Shown here one piece after another: positions 1-8,504 of a stretch of DNA of 64,000 nucleotides. A program made the position numbers and the translations under genes. Position 1 is the stretch's first letter. Every line of letters begins with the position of its first letter. Below the pieces are notes generated by a model, which was not told the origin of the DNA, ran no database searches, and saw only the letters and a program-made list of their open reading frames with translations. Source of the DNA: Pseudooceanicola sp. (GTDB taxonomy: Bacteria > Pseudomonadota > Alphaproteobacteria > Rhodobacterales > Rhodobacteraceae); assembly GCF_029213205.1 (NCBI RefSeq), contig NZ_JARGNH010000009.1, positions 62,001 to 126,000 of the forward strand. The letters are read 5' to 3'.

Positions 1-681
1 ACGGTTGGTGTCTGCAATGGCTTTGTCGGCAACCGGATGGGGGCCAGCCGCGGGCGGCAGGTGCATGCGCTGATGCTGGAAGGCGCGATGCCGCAACAGA
101 TCGACCGGGCGGCCACCAGCTTCGGATTCGCGATGGGGCCGCTGGCGACCAATGATCTGGCGGGACTCGACGTCGGTTACTTGGTGCGCCAGGAGCGCGG
201 CGAGGTGATGGAGATCCCCGACGCGATCGTCGAAAAGCTGGGCCGCAAGGGGCAAAAGACCAAGGCGGGCTTTTACCGCTATGAGGAGGGGTCGCGCAGC
301 CCGATCCCGGATCCCGAGATCGAGACGCTGATCAGCGATATCCGCCGCGACAAGGGCTTTACCCCGCGCGCGTTCAGCGATGACGAGATTGTCGAGCGAC
401 TGATCTTTCCGCTGATCAACGAAGCTGCGCAGATTCTGGACGAAGGCATCGCCACACGGGCCAGCGACATCGACCTGATCTATATCAACGGCTTTGGCTT
501 TCCGCTCTGGACCGGCGGGCCGATGGCCTATGCCGACCGGGTCGGGGTGGCCGAGGTGGCCAGCAAGCTGGCGCAATATGCCGAGATGGCGGGCAGTGAT
601 GAGCTGAAACCGAAACCGTTGCTGGCGCGATTGGCCGCGGAGGGCCGCAGCTTCGCAGATTTCGATAGGGAGCGTGGCTGA
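1..681 (+). CDS. 3-hydroxyacyl-CoA dehydrogenase / FadJ-like, C-terminal part
   Basis: The frame is open from base 1 and the 5' end lies outside the window; 226 residues are visible. The opening residues GVCNGFVGNRM are the typical junction into the C-terminal dimerisation domain of 3-hydroxyacyl-CoA dehydrogenases. A second copy of that fold appears to follow (about residues 120-215), as in FadB/FadJ-type bifunctional proteins, which oxidise L-3-hydroxyacyl-CoA with NAD in beta-oxidation. Whether an enoyl-CoA hydratase domain precedes cannot be seen. The stop overlaps the next start (ATGA at 680-683), so it is translationally coupled to the acyl-CoA ligase. Confidence 0.88.
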   Translation, partial: TVGVCNGFVGNRMGASRGRQVHALMLEGAMPQQIDRAATSFGFAMGPLATNDLAGLDVGYLVRQERGEVMEIPDAIVEKLGRKGQKTKAGFYRYEEGSRSPIPDPEIETLISDIRRDKGFTPRAFSDDEIVERLIFPLINEAAQILDEGIATRASDIDLIYINGFGFPLWTGGPMAYADRVGVAEVASKLAQYAEMAGSDELKPKPLLARLAAEGRSFADFDRERG

Positions 682-2345
682 TGAACACCCATGCACCGAT
701 CTGGGCTCAGCAGTTTCGTCCCGCCGTCGATCCGTTCTTTCAGCCCGAAAAGATTTGCCTCAACGGCATGCTCAAGCGCGCCTTTGATCAATGGGCCGAT
801 ATGTGTCAGTTCGAATATTACGGACAGACATATACTTACGCAGAAATGCGGCAATTGGCGGCGCAGGTGGCCTCGGCGTTGAAAGCCGCCGGGATCAAGC
901 GCGGCGACCGGGTGGCGCTGCATTTGCCCAATACCCCCTGGCATCCGATCTTTTTCTTTGGCGTGATGGCGGCTGGCGGGGTTGTCACCCATCTGTCGCC
1001 CTTGGATGCCGAGGCCGAGATTGCCCATAAGGTGCATGATGTTGGCGCCAAGATGGTGATTTCACTGTCGACCCCGGAATTCGCAGAGCGCTTTACCAAA
1101 CTCGTGCAAGATCCTGACTTTCCACCTATCTATCTCTGCGACGATCCGATTTCGGCGATGGGTCGACCTTGCCCGGTGCCCGAGTCAATGCAGTCGGCCA
1201 GCGCGCTTCTGGCTGGACATGAGGGCGCGGTTTACGACCCGCCGATGATGCGGCTTGATGAATTGGCGTTGCTGCAATTCACCGGCGGCACCACCGGCGT
1301 GCCCAAGGCGGCGATGCTGACCCATGGCAATCTGAGCGCCGCCGAGCAGACCTACAACCACCTTTCCGCCGCCGATCCCGGGGCCGAGCCGGGCAAGCCG
1401 GGGATGCTCTATGCGCCGCTGTTCCACATCATGGGGCTGACCAGCGCGATGCTGAAACGCACGATGGAGGGTGGCCGGATGCATCTGCGGCTGCGCTTTG
1501 ACGCGGCCTCGGTGATTGACGACGTGGAAAAGCACCGGATTGCCAGCCTTAGCGGGGTGCCGACCACTTGGATCGCCATCATGCAGCTTCCCGATATCGA
1601 CAAGCGGGATCTGTCCTCCGTCGAAAATGTCAGCTCGGGCGGTGCGCCGCTGCCCCGCGAGGTGTTCAACCGCATTCGCGACCTGACCGGGCTCAAGATC
1701 GGCGGCGGCTGGGGGATGACCGAAACTGCGTCGAACGGCACCTCGGTGCCGCGCGATTTCCCGGATGAGAAGCTCGGGACCATCGGTATTCCGTTGCCGG
1801 GGATGGATATGGCGATTGTCGATCTTGAGGATCCGACCAAGCGCCTGGCCACCGGCGAACCTGGCGAGATCATCATCAAGGGCCCCGCCGTCACCATCGG
1901 CTATTGGCAGAACGAAGAAGAGACCCGCAACGCCTTTGTCGATGGTTATCTGCTGACCGGCGATATCGGCTACATGGATGAGGACGGGTATTTCTATATC
2001 GTCGACCGGAAAAAAGACCTGATCCTGTCCGGCGGCTTCAACGTTTATCCGTTGTCGATTGAAAACGCGATCCATATGCATCCGGATGTCGCCGAGGCTT
2101 TGGTCATCGGGGTGCCCGATGTTTACCGAGGGGAAAGCGCCAAAGCTTTCGTATGTCTGAATAATGGCGCCCATCCGTTTACCCTGGAGGAATTACAGGG
2201 TTTTCTTGCGGACAAGTTGGGACGGCATGAAATGCCGAGATTCCTTGAATTCCGCGATGAGCTGCCACGCACATCTGTGGGCAAGGCGTCGCGCAAGATG
2301 CTGAAAGACGAAGAACGAGCAAAAAAACAGGCCGAAGGGGCCTGA
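681..2345 (+). CDS. AMP-forming acyl-CoA synthetase (fatty acid-CoA ligase)
   Basis: A 554-residue member of the ANL superfamily, which activates a carboxylic acid through an acyl-adenylate to the CoA thioester. The phosphate-binding loop TGGTTGVPK lies at residues 201-209. Further family motifs are GGGWGMTETAS in the middle, the hinge region LTGDIGYMDEDGYF and the late catalytic lysine region (TSVGKASRKML) near residue 540. Length is normal. It overlaps the upstream dehydrogenase by four bases and is followed after 9 bp by acyl-CoA dehydrogenase genes, so it probably supplies acyl-CoA to this beta-oxidation operon. The substrate (medium/long chain, aromatic or side-chain acid) cannot be decided from sequence. 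Confidence 0.92.
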   Translation: MNTHAPIWAQQFRPAVDPFFQPEKICLNGMLKRAFDQWADMCQFEYYGQTYTYAEMRQLAAQVASALKAAGIKRGDRVALHLPNTPWHPIFFFGVMAAGGVVTHLSPLDAEAEIAHKVHDVGAKMVISLSTPEFAERFTKLVQDPDFPPIYLCDDPISAMGRPCPVPESMQSASALLAGHEGAVYDPPMMRLDELALLQFTGGTTGVPKAAMLTHGNLSAAEQTYNHLSAADPGAEPGKPGMLYAPLFHIMGLTSAMLKRTMEGGRMHLRLRFDAASVIDDVEKHRIASLSGVPTTWIAIMQLPDIDKRDLSSVENVSSGGAPLPREVFNRIRDLTGLKIGGGWGMTETASNGTSVPRDFPDEKLGTIGIPLPGMDMAIVDLEDPTKRLATGEPGEIIIKGPAVTIGYWQNEEETRNAFVDGYLLTGDIGYMDEDGYFYIVDRKKDLILSGGFNVYPLSIENAIHMHPDVAEALVIGVPDVYRGESAKAFVCLNNGAHPFTLEELQGFLADKLGRHEMPRFLEFRDELPRTSVGKASRKMLKDEERAKKQAEGA

Positions 2346-2354
2346 GGAGGAAAG

Positions 2355-3548
2355 ATGGACCTGAAGTTTACCCCTGAAGAGGAGGCCTTCCGTCAGGAAG
2401 TGCGCGACTTTATCGACGCCAACCTGCCCGCGGAAACCCGCGAGCACCTCAAGTTGGGCAATGCGCCGACCAAAGAGATGACGGTGCAATGGCAGAAAAT
2501 CCTGAACAAAAAGGGCTGGGCGACGCCGCGCTGGCCCGAGGAATGGGGCGGGCCGGGTTGGTCGGTGACTCAGCAGTATATCTTCCAGCAGGAAAACCAG
2601 AGCGCCCCGGCGCCTGATCCTTTGGGCTTTGGCGTCAATATGGTTGGCCCGGTGATCATCCAGTTCGGCAATGAAGAGCAAAAGAAGCGCTTTCTGCCGG
2701 GAATCGCCAATCTTGACGATTGGTGGTGTCAGGGCTTCTCCGAACCCGGCGCCGGATCGGATTTGGCTGGTCTGAAAACCCGCGCGGTGCGTGATGGCGA
2801 TCATTGGGTCGTCAATGGTCAAAAAACCTGGACCACGCTGGCCCAGCACGCCGATTGGATTTTCGCACTGGTGCGCACCGATCCGGACGTGAAGAAACAG
2901 GAAGGTATCTCGTTCCTGCTGATCGACATGAAAAGCCCCGGTGTTGAGGTCCATCCGATCCAGACCATGGATGGCGGCCACGAAGTCAACTCGGTGTTCT
3001 TTACCGATGTCCGGGTGCCTGCGGAAAACATGGTGGGCGAGGTCAACAAGGGCTGGACCTATGCCAAGTTCCTGCTTGGCAACGAACGCCTAGGCGCGCC
3101 GCGGGTCGGCTCCAGCATGGCCAAGCTGGAAGAGCTGAAAGAAATCGCCAAATCCCGCATCGTGCGGGGCAAGCCGCTCTGGGATCATCCGCGGTTCCGC
3201 GACAAGTTTGTCGAGGCCCAGGTCGAGCTGAAGGCGCTTGAGATGACGGTGATGCGGGTGCTGTCGGGGATCGAAGCCGGGGCGGATCAGTCCAAGCCCG
3301 ATCCGGCGACTTCGGTGATCAAGATCAAGGGCGCCCAGATGGTGCAGCGGATGACCGAACTCTATGTCGAGGCGGCCGGCGAACAGGCGGCGCCATGGCT
3401 CGACGCAGAGGGCGCCAATGCCCAGGTCGGCCCGGATTGGACGATCCGCGCCGCGCCCAACTATTTCAACATGCGCAAGTCGAGCATCTACGGTGGCTCG
3501 GATCAGGTGCAGAAGGGGATCATCTCCAAAGCGATCCTTGGACTGTGA
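2355..3548 (+). CDS. acyl-CoA dehydrogenase (first of a pair)
   Basis: A 397-residue FAD-dependent acyl-CoA dehydrogenase. Domain order is the usual N-terminal helical domain, a middle beta domain (FSEPGAGSDLA, then a WTT block at about residues 130-160) and a C-terminal helical domain ending in IYGGSDQVQKGI. The position that carries the catalytic glutamate in medium-chain enzymes (YEGT) reads YGGS here, so the base must lie elsewhere or in a partner subunit. A good ribosome site (GAGGAAAG) precedes the ATG. It lies 9 bp after the ligase gene and 9 bp before a second, divergent acyl-CoA dehydrogenase, so a heteromeric enzyme is possible. Confidence 0.93.
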   Translation: MDLKFTPEEEAFRQEVRDFIDANLPAETREHLKLGNAPTKEMTVQWQKILNKKGWATPRWPEEWGGPGWSVTQQYIFQQENQSAPAPDPLGFGVNMVGPVIIQFGNEEQKKRFLPGIANLDDWWCQGFSEPGAGSDLAGLKTRAVRDGDHWVVNGQKTWTTLAQHADWIFALVRTDPDVKKQEGISFLLIDMKSPGVEVHPIQTMDGGHEVNSVFFTDVRVPAENMVGEVNKGWTYAKFLLGNERLGAPRVGSSMAKLEELKEIAKSRIVRGKPLWDHPRFRDKFVEAQVELKALEMTVMRVLSGIEAGADQSKPDPATSVIKIKGAQMVQRMTELYVEAAGEQAAPWLDAEGANAQVGPDWTIRAAPNYFNMRKSSIYGGSDQVQKGIISKAILGL

Positions 3549-3557
3549 GGTAAGACA

Positions 3558-4664
3558 ATGAACTTTGAACTGAATGACGAACAGCGGATGCTGTCCGAAA
3601 GCCTGACGCGTTTCCTTGCAGACCGTTATGATTTTGAAAAGCGCAACAAATACATGGCGCTGCCCGAAGGCTTTGATCGCAAGATCTGGCAAGGCTATGC
3701 CGATATGGGCCTGTTTGCGCTGCCGTTCCCCGAGGATGAGGGCGGCATCGGCGGCACCCCGACCGAAACCATGCTGGTGGGCGAGGCGATGGGCAATGCC
3801 AACACGCTGGAGCCTTGGGCCGAAGCGATCGCAATCGCACCGGCACTGCTGGCGTCGGCCTCTGCTGCGCAACGCGCGGCGATTGCCGAGGGCATCATCT
3901 CGGGCGCGCATGTGCCGACCTGGGCGCATCTGGAACCGGGGATGATCGAGCGTGACGAGCCGCTGAAAACCCAGGAAAACGGTGGCAAGATTTCGGGCAG
4001 CAAGACCGTGGTGTCCTATGGTGCCGAGGCCGATCTGATCTTTGTCACCGCCGTCGACGGCGCTGGTGCGGTCGGCATCTATGTGGTGCGCAAGGGGGCC
4101 GAAGGGCTTGAGACTCGCAGCTACCGCACTCAGGACGAACAGCGCGCGGCGGAGCTGACCTTTGATGGCACTCCGGCGGAAAAGCTGACCGGCGGGATTG
4201 CCGCGGACAAGGCCATTGCAGTGGCGGAGTCCAAGGCGCTGGCGGCGACCATCGCGGAATCCCTGGGTGCGATGGAGCAGGCGATCGACCTGACCGTCGA
4301 ATACATCAAGGGGCGCGAACAATTTGGCCGCCCGATCGGCACCTTCCAGGCGTTGCAGCATATCGCGGCGCAGGGCGTGGTCGAAAAGGAACAGGTCAAA
4401 TCAATGGCGATGTATGCCGCGCTGATGTGTGAGGATGCGGATGAGCAGACTCGCGACCTGGCGCTCTCCACCGCCAAGGTAAAGATGTGCGATGCCTCGC
4501 GCTATGTCGGGCAGATGTCGATCCAGCTGCATGGCGGGGTCGGGATGACGATGGAATATTCCATCGGCCACTACTTCAAGCGTCTGACGATGCTGGAAAT
4601 CGCCTGGGGTGACCGGGATTTCCACATGGACCGTCTCTGTGCGGCAGGCGGGCTGGCGGCGTAA
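3558..4664 (+). CDS. acyl-CoA dehydrogenase (second of a pair)
   Basis: A 368-residue acyl-CoA dehydrogenase homologue, shorter than its neighbour and of a different subgroup. The C-terminal domain is recognisable by REQFGRPIGTFQALQH and LHGGVGMTMEYSIGHYFKRL. The middle domain is poorly conserved and lacks the clear GAGSD signature of the 397-residue protein. In actinobacterial steroid degradation, adjacent unlike acyl-CoA dehydrogenase genes encode alpha2beta2 enzymes; the same arrangement here makes a heteromer likely but unproven. It is probably the last gene of the beta-oxidation operon, because a 115-bp gap with a hairpin follows. Confidence 0.9.
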   Translation: MNFELNDEQRMLSESLTRFLADRYDFEKRNKYMALPEGFDRKIWQGYADMGLFALPFPEDEGGIGGTPTETMLVGEAMGNANTLEPWAEAIAIAPALLASASAAQRAAIAEGIISGAHVPTWAHLEPGMIERDEPLKTQENGGKISGSKTVVSYGAEADLIFVTAVDGAGAVGIYVVRKGAEGLETRSYRTQDEQRAAELTFDGTPAEKLTGGIAADKAIAVAESKALAATIAESLGAMEQAIDLTVEYIKGREQFGRPIGTFQALQHIAAQGVVEKEQVKSMAMYAALMCEDADEQTRDLALSTAKVKMCDASRYVGQMSIQLHGGVGMTMEYSIGHYFKRLTMLEIAWGDRDFHMDRLCAAGGLAA

Positions 4665-4704
4665 CGCCAGGGGAAAGGTTTTAACCAAGACTTTTCAAAA
4701 AAAC

Positions 4705-4734
4705 TTTGGCGCGGCTGGTCACGGTCGCGCCAAA
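4705..4734 (-). terminator. intrinsic terminator facing the minus strand
   Basis: Perfect 9-bp arms (TTTGGCGCG and CGCGCCAAA) enclose a 12-base loop. Read on the minus strand, the hairpin is followed by G and seven T, the classic intrinsic terminator layout. On the plus strand no U-run follows. It lies between two plus-strand genes, so it would stop antisense transcription coming from the tfoX/ilvD side. Confidence 0.55.
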
Positions 4735-4779
4735 TCGGCAGGGTGCGGATGCATCAAACAGATCCAAAAGGCAGGGCCA

Positions 4780-5460
4780 ATGAATATCGACCAGACCATG
4801 CAGGAGCGGCGCAGTATTCGCGGCTTTCAGAAGAAGCCGGTGTCGCGCGCCCTGATGGAAGAGGTGCTGGCGCTGGCCAATTGCGCGCCGTCTTCGATGA
4901 ACACCCAGCCCTGGCATTTCCATGTCCTGACCGGCGCGCCGCTGGAAAAGGTGCGTGACGGCAATACCGAACGGATGTTGGGCGGAGTACCGCCAAAGCG
5001 CGAGATTCCCAGCCATGGCACCTATGAAGGCATCCACCGCGACCGCCAGGTCGAGATCGCCAAACAGCTGTTTGCCGCGATGGGCATCGCCCGCGAGGAT
5101 GCCGAACGTCGCCAGGATTGGGTGATGCGCGGGTTCCGGCAATTCGACGCACCGGTCTCGGTGGTGGTGACCTATGACCGGGCGTTGAACGACCACGGAC
5201 CGGTGGCGATTTTCGACGCGGGTGCCGCCACCTACGGGCTGGTGCTGGCGGCCTGGTCGCGCGGGCTGGGCGCGGTGATCAACGGCCAGGGCATCATGCA
5301 ATCGCCGGTGGTGCGCGAACATGCGCAGATCCCCGAGGATGAGGTCATTCTCACCTGTGTCGCCCTGGGCTGGCCGGATGAGGAATTCGCCGCCAATTCG
5401 GTGAAATCGGTGCGCCGGGACGCGGCTGAGGTCAGCACATTCCTCGGCTTTGAAGACTGA
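4780..5460 (+). CDS. nitroreductase family protein
   Basis: A 226-residue FMN-dependent nitroreductase-fold oxidoreductase. The N-terminus MNIDQTMQERRSIRGF contains the RRSIR motif that binds the FMN phosphate, followed by APSSMNTQPWHF, a second FMN-contact signature. The C-terminal part has GLGAVINGQG and the late ALGWPDE motif. An upstream in-frame ATG at 4609 lies inside the preceding gene and is rejected; the start chosen fits the family N-terminus. Such enzymes reduce nitro or quinone compounds or act as enone/flavin reductases; the substrate is unknown. It converges with a TfoX-C-like gene. Confidence 0.9.
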   Translation: MNIDQTMQERRSIRGFQKKPVSRALMEEVLALANCAPSSMNTQPWHFHVLTGAPLEKVRDGNTERMLGGVPPKREIPSHGTYEGIHRDRQVEIAKQLFAAMGIAREDAERRQDWVMRGFRQFDAPVSVVVTYDRALNDHGPVAIFDAGAATYGLVLAAWSRGLGAVINGQGIMQSPVVREHAQIPEDEVILTCVALGWPDEEFAANSVKSVRRDAAEVSTFLGFED

Positions 5461-5486
5461 GATCAACGGCTAAGATCAACAATGCG

Positions 5487-5514
5487 CTCCCCGCTGTCTG
5501 AAAATGGCGGGGAG
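5487..5514. terminator. hairpin between convergent genes
   Basis: Perfect 8-bp arms CTCCCCGC and GCGGGGAG with a 12-base loop, placed between the stop codons of the nitroreductase (plus) and the TfoX-C-like gene (minus). There is no strong U-run on either side, so termination efficiency is uncertain. Confidence 0.4.
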
Positions 5515-5537
5515 ACGCCATTGGCGGGCAAGCGGGC

Positions 5538-5876
5538 TCAGCCCCGGTTGCGCCCGACCCCAAGGGCGTCGAGTTCCCTTTCGATGCCGATGGGTGCCGT
5601 TGCCGATTGCTTGGCTTGCGCCTTCAGCCCGTCAAAGCGCAGCCTGAGCGCGGCTTTTTCTTCAGCCGTGCAATCGTTCCAGGGGCGGCCCTGAAGACCC
5701 ATGACCAGTGCATAATAACCAATGAAATGGGCAGAGCCGCCGGCGTGCAGATAGGCGAGATAGCCCTGATCCGCGCCGATCTCGCGCAGCTGCGCGGCGC
5801 TGGTGATCCCGGCGCGGGCGAAATCGCGCACCGCCGCCGGGCCGAGGTTGGGAATGGTCGAAACCGGGTCGTCCAT
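5538..5876 (-). CDS. TfoX C-terminal-domain-like protein
   Basis: A 112-residue protein resembling the C-terminal domain of the competence regulator TfoX/Sxy. It opens with a helix-hairpin-helix-like stretch (IPNLGPAAVRDFARAGI, then a second AQLREIGA helix) and continues with HFIGYYALVMGLQGRPWND, usual for these stand-alone domains. The N-terminal TfoX domain is absent, so a role in competence should not be assumed. It starts 10 bp after the ilvD stop and is probably cotranscribed with it. Confidence 0.8.
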   Translation of the reverse strand: MDDPVSTIPNLGPAAVRDFARAGITSAAQLREIGADQGYLAYLHAGGSAHFIGYYALVMGLQGRPWNDCTAEEKAALRLRFDGLKAQAKQSATAPIGIERELDALGVGRNRG

Positions 5877-5886
5877 TCCCGGAGGC

Positions 5887-7716
5887 TCAGATTTGCCGCA
5901 CGGCCCCTTTGGCCGCGCTGGTGGTCAGGGCGGCATAGGCGCGCAACGCCCCGGTGATCTTGCGCTTGCGCGGTTTCGCCGGGGTCCAGCCCTTGGCCTC
6001 CTGTGCCGCGCGCCGGTCGGCCAGAACCGCGTCATCGACGGCCAGGTGGATTGTCCGGTTCGGGATGTCGATCTCGATCAGATCGCCCTGTTCGACCAAG
6101 CCGATGGTGCCACCTTCGGCCGCTTCCGGCGAGACATGGCCGATCGACAGCCCCGAGGTGCCGCCAGAAAACCGCCCGTCGGTGACCAGCGCGCAGGCGG
6201 CGCCCAGGCCTTTGGATTTCAGATAGGAGGTCGGGTAGAGCATTTCCTGCATCCCCGGTCCGCCGCGCGGCCCCTCGTAGCGGATCACCACCACATCGCC
6301 GGCCTTGACCTTGCCGGTCAGGATCGCGCTGACCGCGTCATCCTGGCTTTCCACCACAAAGGCCGGGCCCGAGAATTTCAGGATTGAATCGTCGACCCCG
6401 GCGGTTTTGACGATACAGCCCTCTTCGGCGAGATTGCCGTTGAGCACGGCCAGCCCGCCATCCTGGGAAAACGCATTGGCCTTGTTGCGGATCACCCCGG
6501 CCACCCGGTCGGTGTCGACGGCTTCATAGCGGCGCGATTGCGAAAACGCGACCTGGGTTGGCACCCCGCCGGGGGCGGCGGAATAAAACTCATGCACCGA
6601 ATTGCTGGTGGTCTGGGCAATGTCCCATTGCGCCAGAGCCGCCGCCATCGTTGGTGCATGCACGGTGGGCAGAGAAGTATCCAGCAGCCCGGCGCGGTCC
6701 ATTTCGCCGAGGATTGCCATGATCCCACCGGCGCGATGCACGTCTTCCATATGCACATCCGCCTTGGCGGGCGCGACCTTGCACAGGCACGGCACCTTGC
6801 GGCTGAGGCGATCAATATCCTCCATGGTGAAATCCACCCCGCCCTCATGGGCGGCGGCCAGCAGGTGCAACACGGTGTTGGTGGACCCGCCCATGGCGAT
6901 GTCGAGGCTCATGGCGTTCTCAAACGCGGCAAAGGACGCGATCGAACGCGGCAGAACCGAAGCATCGTCGTTTTCGTAATAGCGTCGGCACAGATCGACG
7001 ATCAGATGCCCGGCCTCGACAAACAGCCGCTTGCGGTCGGCATGGGTGGCGAGAGTCGAGCCATTGCCGGGCAGGGATAGCCCCAGCGCCTCGGTCAAGC
7101 AATTCATCGAGTTGGCGGTGAACATGCCAGAACAGGAACCACAGGTCGGGCAGGCGGCCTCTTCGATGGTCTGCACCTCGGCGTCGGAATACTTGTCATC
7201 GGCTGCGGCAACCATGGCATCGACCAGGTCCAGCGCCTGTTCCTTGCCGTTCAGCACCACCTTGCCGGCCTCCATCGGCCCGCCAGAGACAAACACCACC
7301 GGGATGTTCAGCCGCATCGCGGCGTTCAGCATGCCCGGCGTGATCTTGTCGCAGTTGGAGATGCAGACCATGGCATCGGCGCAATGGGCGTTGACCATGT
7401 ATTCGACGCTGTCGGCGATGATTTCACGGCTGGGCAGGGAATAGAGCATCCCGTCATGGCCCATGGCGATGCCGTCATCCACCGCAATGGTGTTGAATTC
7501 CTTGGCCACGCCGCCGGCCGCCTCGACCTCGCGGGCCACCAGCTGACCCAGGTCCTTCAGATGGACATGGCCGGGCACGAATTGGGTGAAGCTGTTCACG
7601 ATAGCGACAATCGGCTTGCCGAAATCGCCATCCTTCATGCCGGTTGCGCGCCAAAGGCCACGGGCTCCGGCCATGTTGCGGCCATGGGTGGAAGTGCGGG
7701 AACGGTAATGCGGCAT
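5887..7716 (-). CDS. ilvD: dihydroxy-acid dehydratase
   Basis: A 609-residue IlvD, which dehydrates 2,3-dihydroxy-3-methylbutanoate and its ethyl homologue to the 2-keto acids of valine and isoleucine synthesis. Family marks include an early SCDK-like [11 protein letters not shown], the Fe-S cysteine region [11 protein letters not shown] and the late GGPGMQEML and TDGRFSGG motifs. The start gives the family N-terminus [15 protein letters not shown] and has an ideal ribosome site (AGGAGGA) 7-8 bases upstream; the frame stays open further upstream but that extension is not IlvD-like. It is followed closely by the TfoX-C-like gene. Confidence 0.97.
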   Translation of the reverse strand: MPHYRSRTSTHGRNMAGARGLWRATGMKDGDFGKPIVAIVNSFTQFVPGHVHLKDLGQLVAREVEAAGGVAKEFNTIAVDDGIAMGHDGMLYSLPSREIIADSVEYMVNAHCADAMVCISNCDKITPGMLNAAMRLNIPVVFVSGGPMEAGKVVLNGKEQALDLVDAMVAAADDKYSDAEVQTIEEAACPTCGSCSGMFTANSMNCLTEALGLSLPGNGSTLATHADRKRLFVEAGHLIVDLCRRYYENDDASVLPRSIASFAAFENAMSLDIAMGGSTNTVLHLLAAAHEGGVDFTMEDIDRLSRKVPCLCKVAPAKADVHMEDVHRAGGIMAILGEMDRAGLLDTSLPTVHAPTMAAALAQWDIAQTTSNSVHEFYSAAPGGVPTQVAFSQSRRYEAVDTDRVAGVIRNKANAFSQDGGLAVLNGNLAEEGCIVKTAGVDDSILKFSGPAFVVESQDDAVSAILTGKVKAGDVVVIRYEGPRGGPGMQEMLYPTSYLKSKGLGAACALVTDGRFSGGTSGLSIGHVSPEAAEGGTIGLVEQGDLIEIDIPNRTIHLAVDDAVLADRRAAQEAKGWTPAKPRKRKITGALRAYAALTTSAAKGAVRQI

Positions 7717-7795
7717 CAGATGTCCTCCTGTCGTCGGGCATCCTATACCAGCTTCGGCGCCGGATGCCATCGCATCCAGCGCCTGAAATTCAGCC

Positions 7796-7921
7796 TCAGA
7801 TCGCCGCCCAATCGGTATAGCGCTGCGGTTGCGGGGTGCTGGCGCCCGGTTGGGTCGTCGGGGAGGATTGCTGGCCCTGTTGCTGTTGTGGCTGTGCGGG
7901 CTGCGTGGTGTTCGGTGACAT
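7796..7921 (-). CDS. small Q/P-rich hypothetical protein
   Basis: A 41-codon frame with ATG and TGA, starting [10 protein letters not shown], rich in Gln, Pro and Thr, and ending in RYTDWAAI. Codon third positions are mostly G or C like neighbouring genes, and the aromatic/acidic C-terminal tail looks selected rather than random. The upstream ribosome site is only moderate (AGGCGA). It lies between ilvD and the GIY-YIG-like gene on the same strand. No function is recognised; it could be a chance frame. Confidence 0.45.
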   Translation of the reverse strand: MSPNTTQPAQPQQQQGQQSSPTTQPGASTPQPQRYTDWAAI

Positions 7922-8079
7922 CGGATTCGCCTGTGATCAAACCGGGGATCATCCCCCGAATGCGGCGGCATTTGCGCCCGGCCCGGTGAAATTGCAAGCC
8001 TTCGATTTCCGCAACACGTTCACATGCGCGCGACACCGCCGAACTGTGACGAAAACCCCCGGCGCCCGGTAACAAATTG

Positions 8080-8439
8080 TCAGATCGTCTTGGCCGCAAG
8101 CGTCTCGCTCCAGGCGGCGCGCCGCTCCTTCAGGGCGCGTGGACGCGCCACTGGCTCGACCTCGTCGCCAAGCGTTTCCAGCACCTCGAACGCGATGGAC
8201 TCAGCCCCCTCATCGGTCCAGGCCGCCTGCAGGTCGCGCTGCGGGTGATTGCCACCACGCAGGGAAAAGCTCTGGCGATTCCATATCGTATCAAGGTCGC
8301 TGGCGGATCCGACCCAGATCAGCCCGCGCGCCGCACACCGCAGCGCGTAGATGCCAGCGCGGCGCTTTTCCTCGCCCCAGGCGGCGACGGCGGCTTTGCG
8401 CTCGGCCTTGCTCACCGGAGGGGTGCGATTTGCCGTCAT
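8080..8439 (-). CDS. GIY-YIG nuclease-like small protein
   Basis: A 119-residue protein with the short GIY-YIG signature: AGIYALRC followed by LIWVGSASDLDTIWNR, then a conserved HPQRDLQAAW segment. GIY-YIG domains cleave DNA in repair and mobile-element enzymes, but the second half of the motif reads WVG rather than YIG, so activity is uncertain. The ATG at 8439 is chosen because a GAGGA ribosome site lies 8 bases before it; a TTG five codons upstream is less likely. It stands alone between ilvD and a flavin oxidoreductase gene. Confidence 0.7.
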   Translation of the reverse strand: MTANRTPPVSKAERKAAVAAWGEEKRRAGIYALRCAARGLIWVGSASDLDTIWNRQSFSLRGGNHPQRDLQAAWTDEGAESIAFEVLETLGDEVEPVARPRALKERRAAWSETLAAKTI

Positions 8440-8504
8440 TTCCGTATTCCTCAAGCTTCAGGAAAGCGGGAGGCGCCAGGGTATTTCCCAGGCGCCCACC
8501 GTCG

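Noticed and set aside
7836-8072. Cys-rich 78-residue plus-strand protein
   Set aside because: It is the reverse of the Q/P-rich small frame and spacer; poor codon use and no ribosome site.
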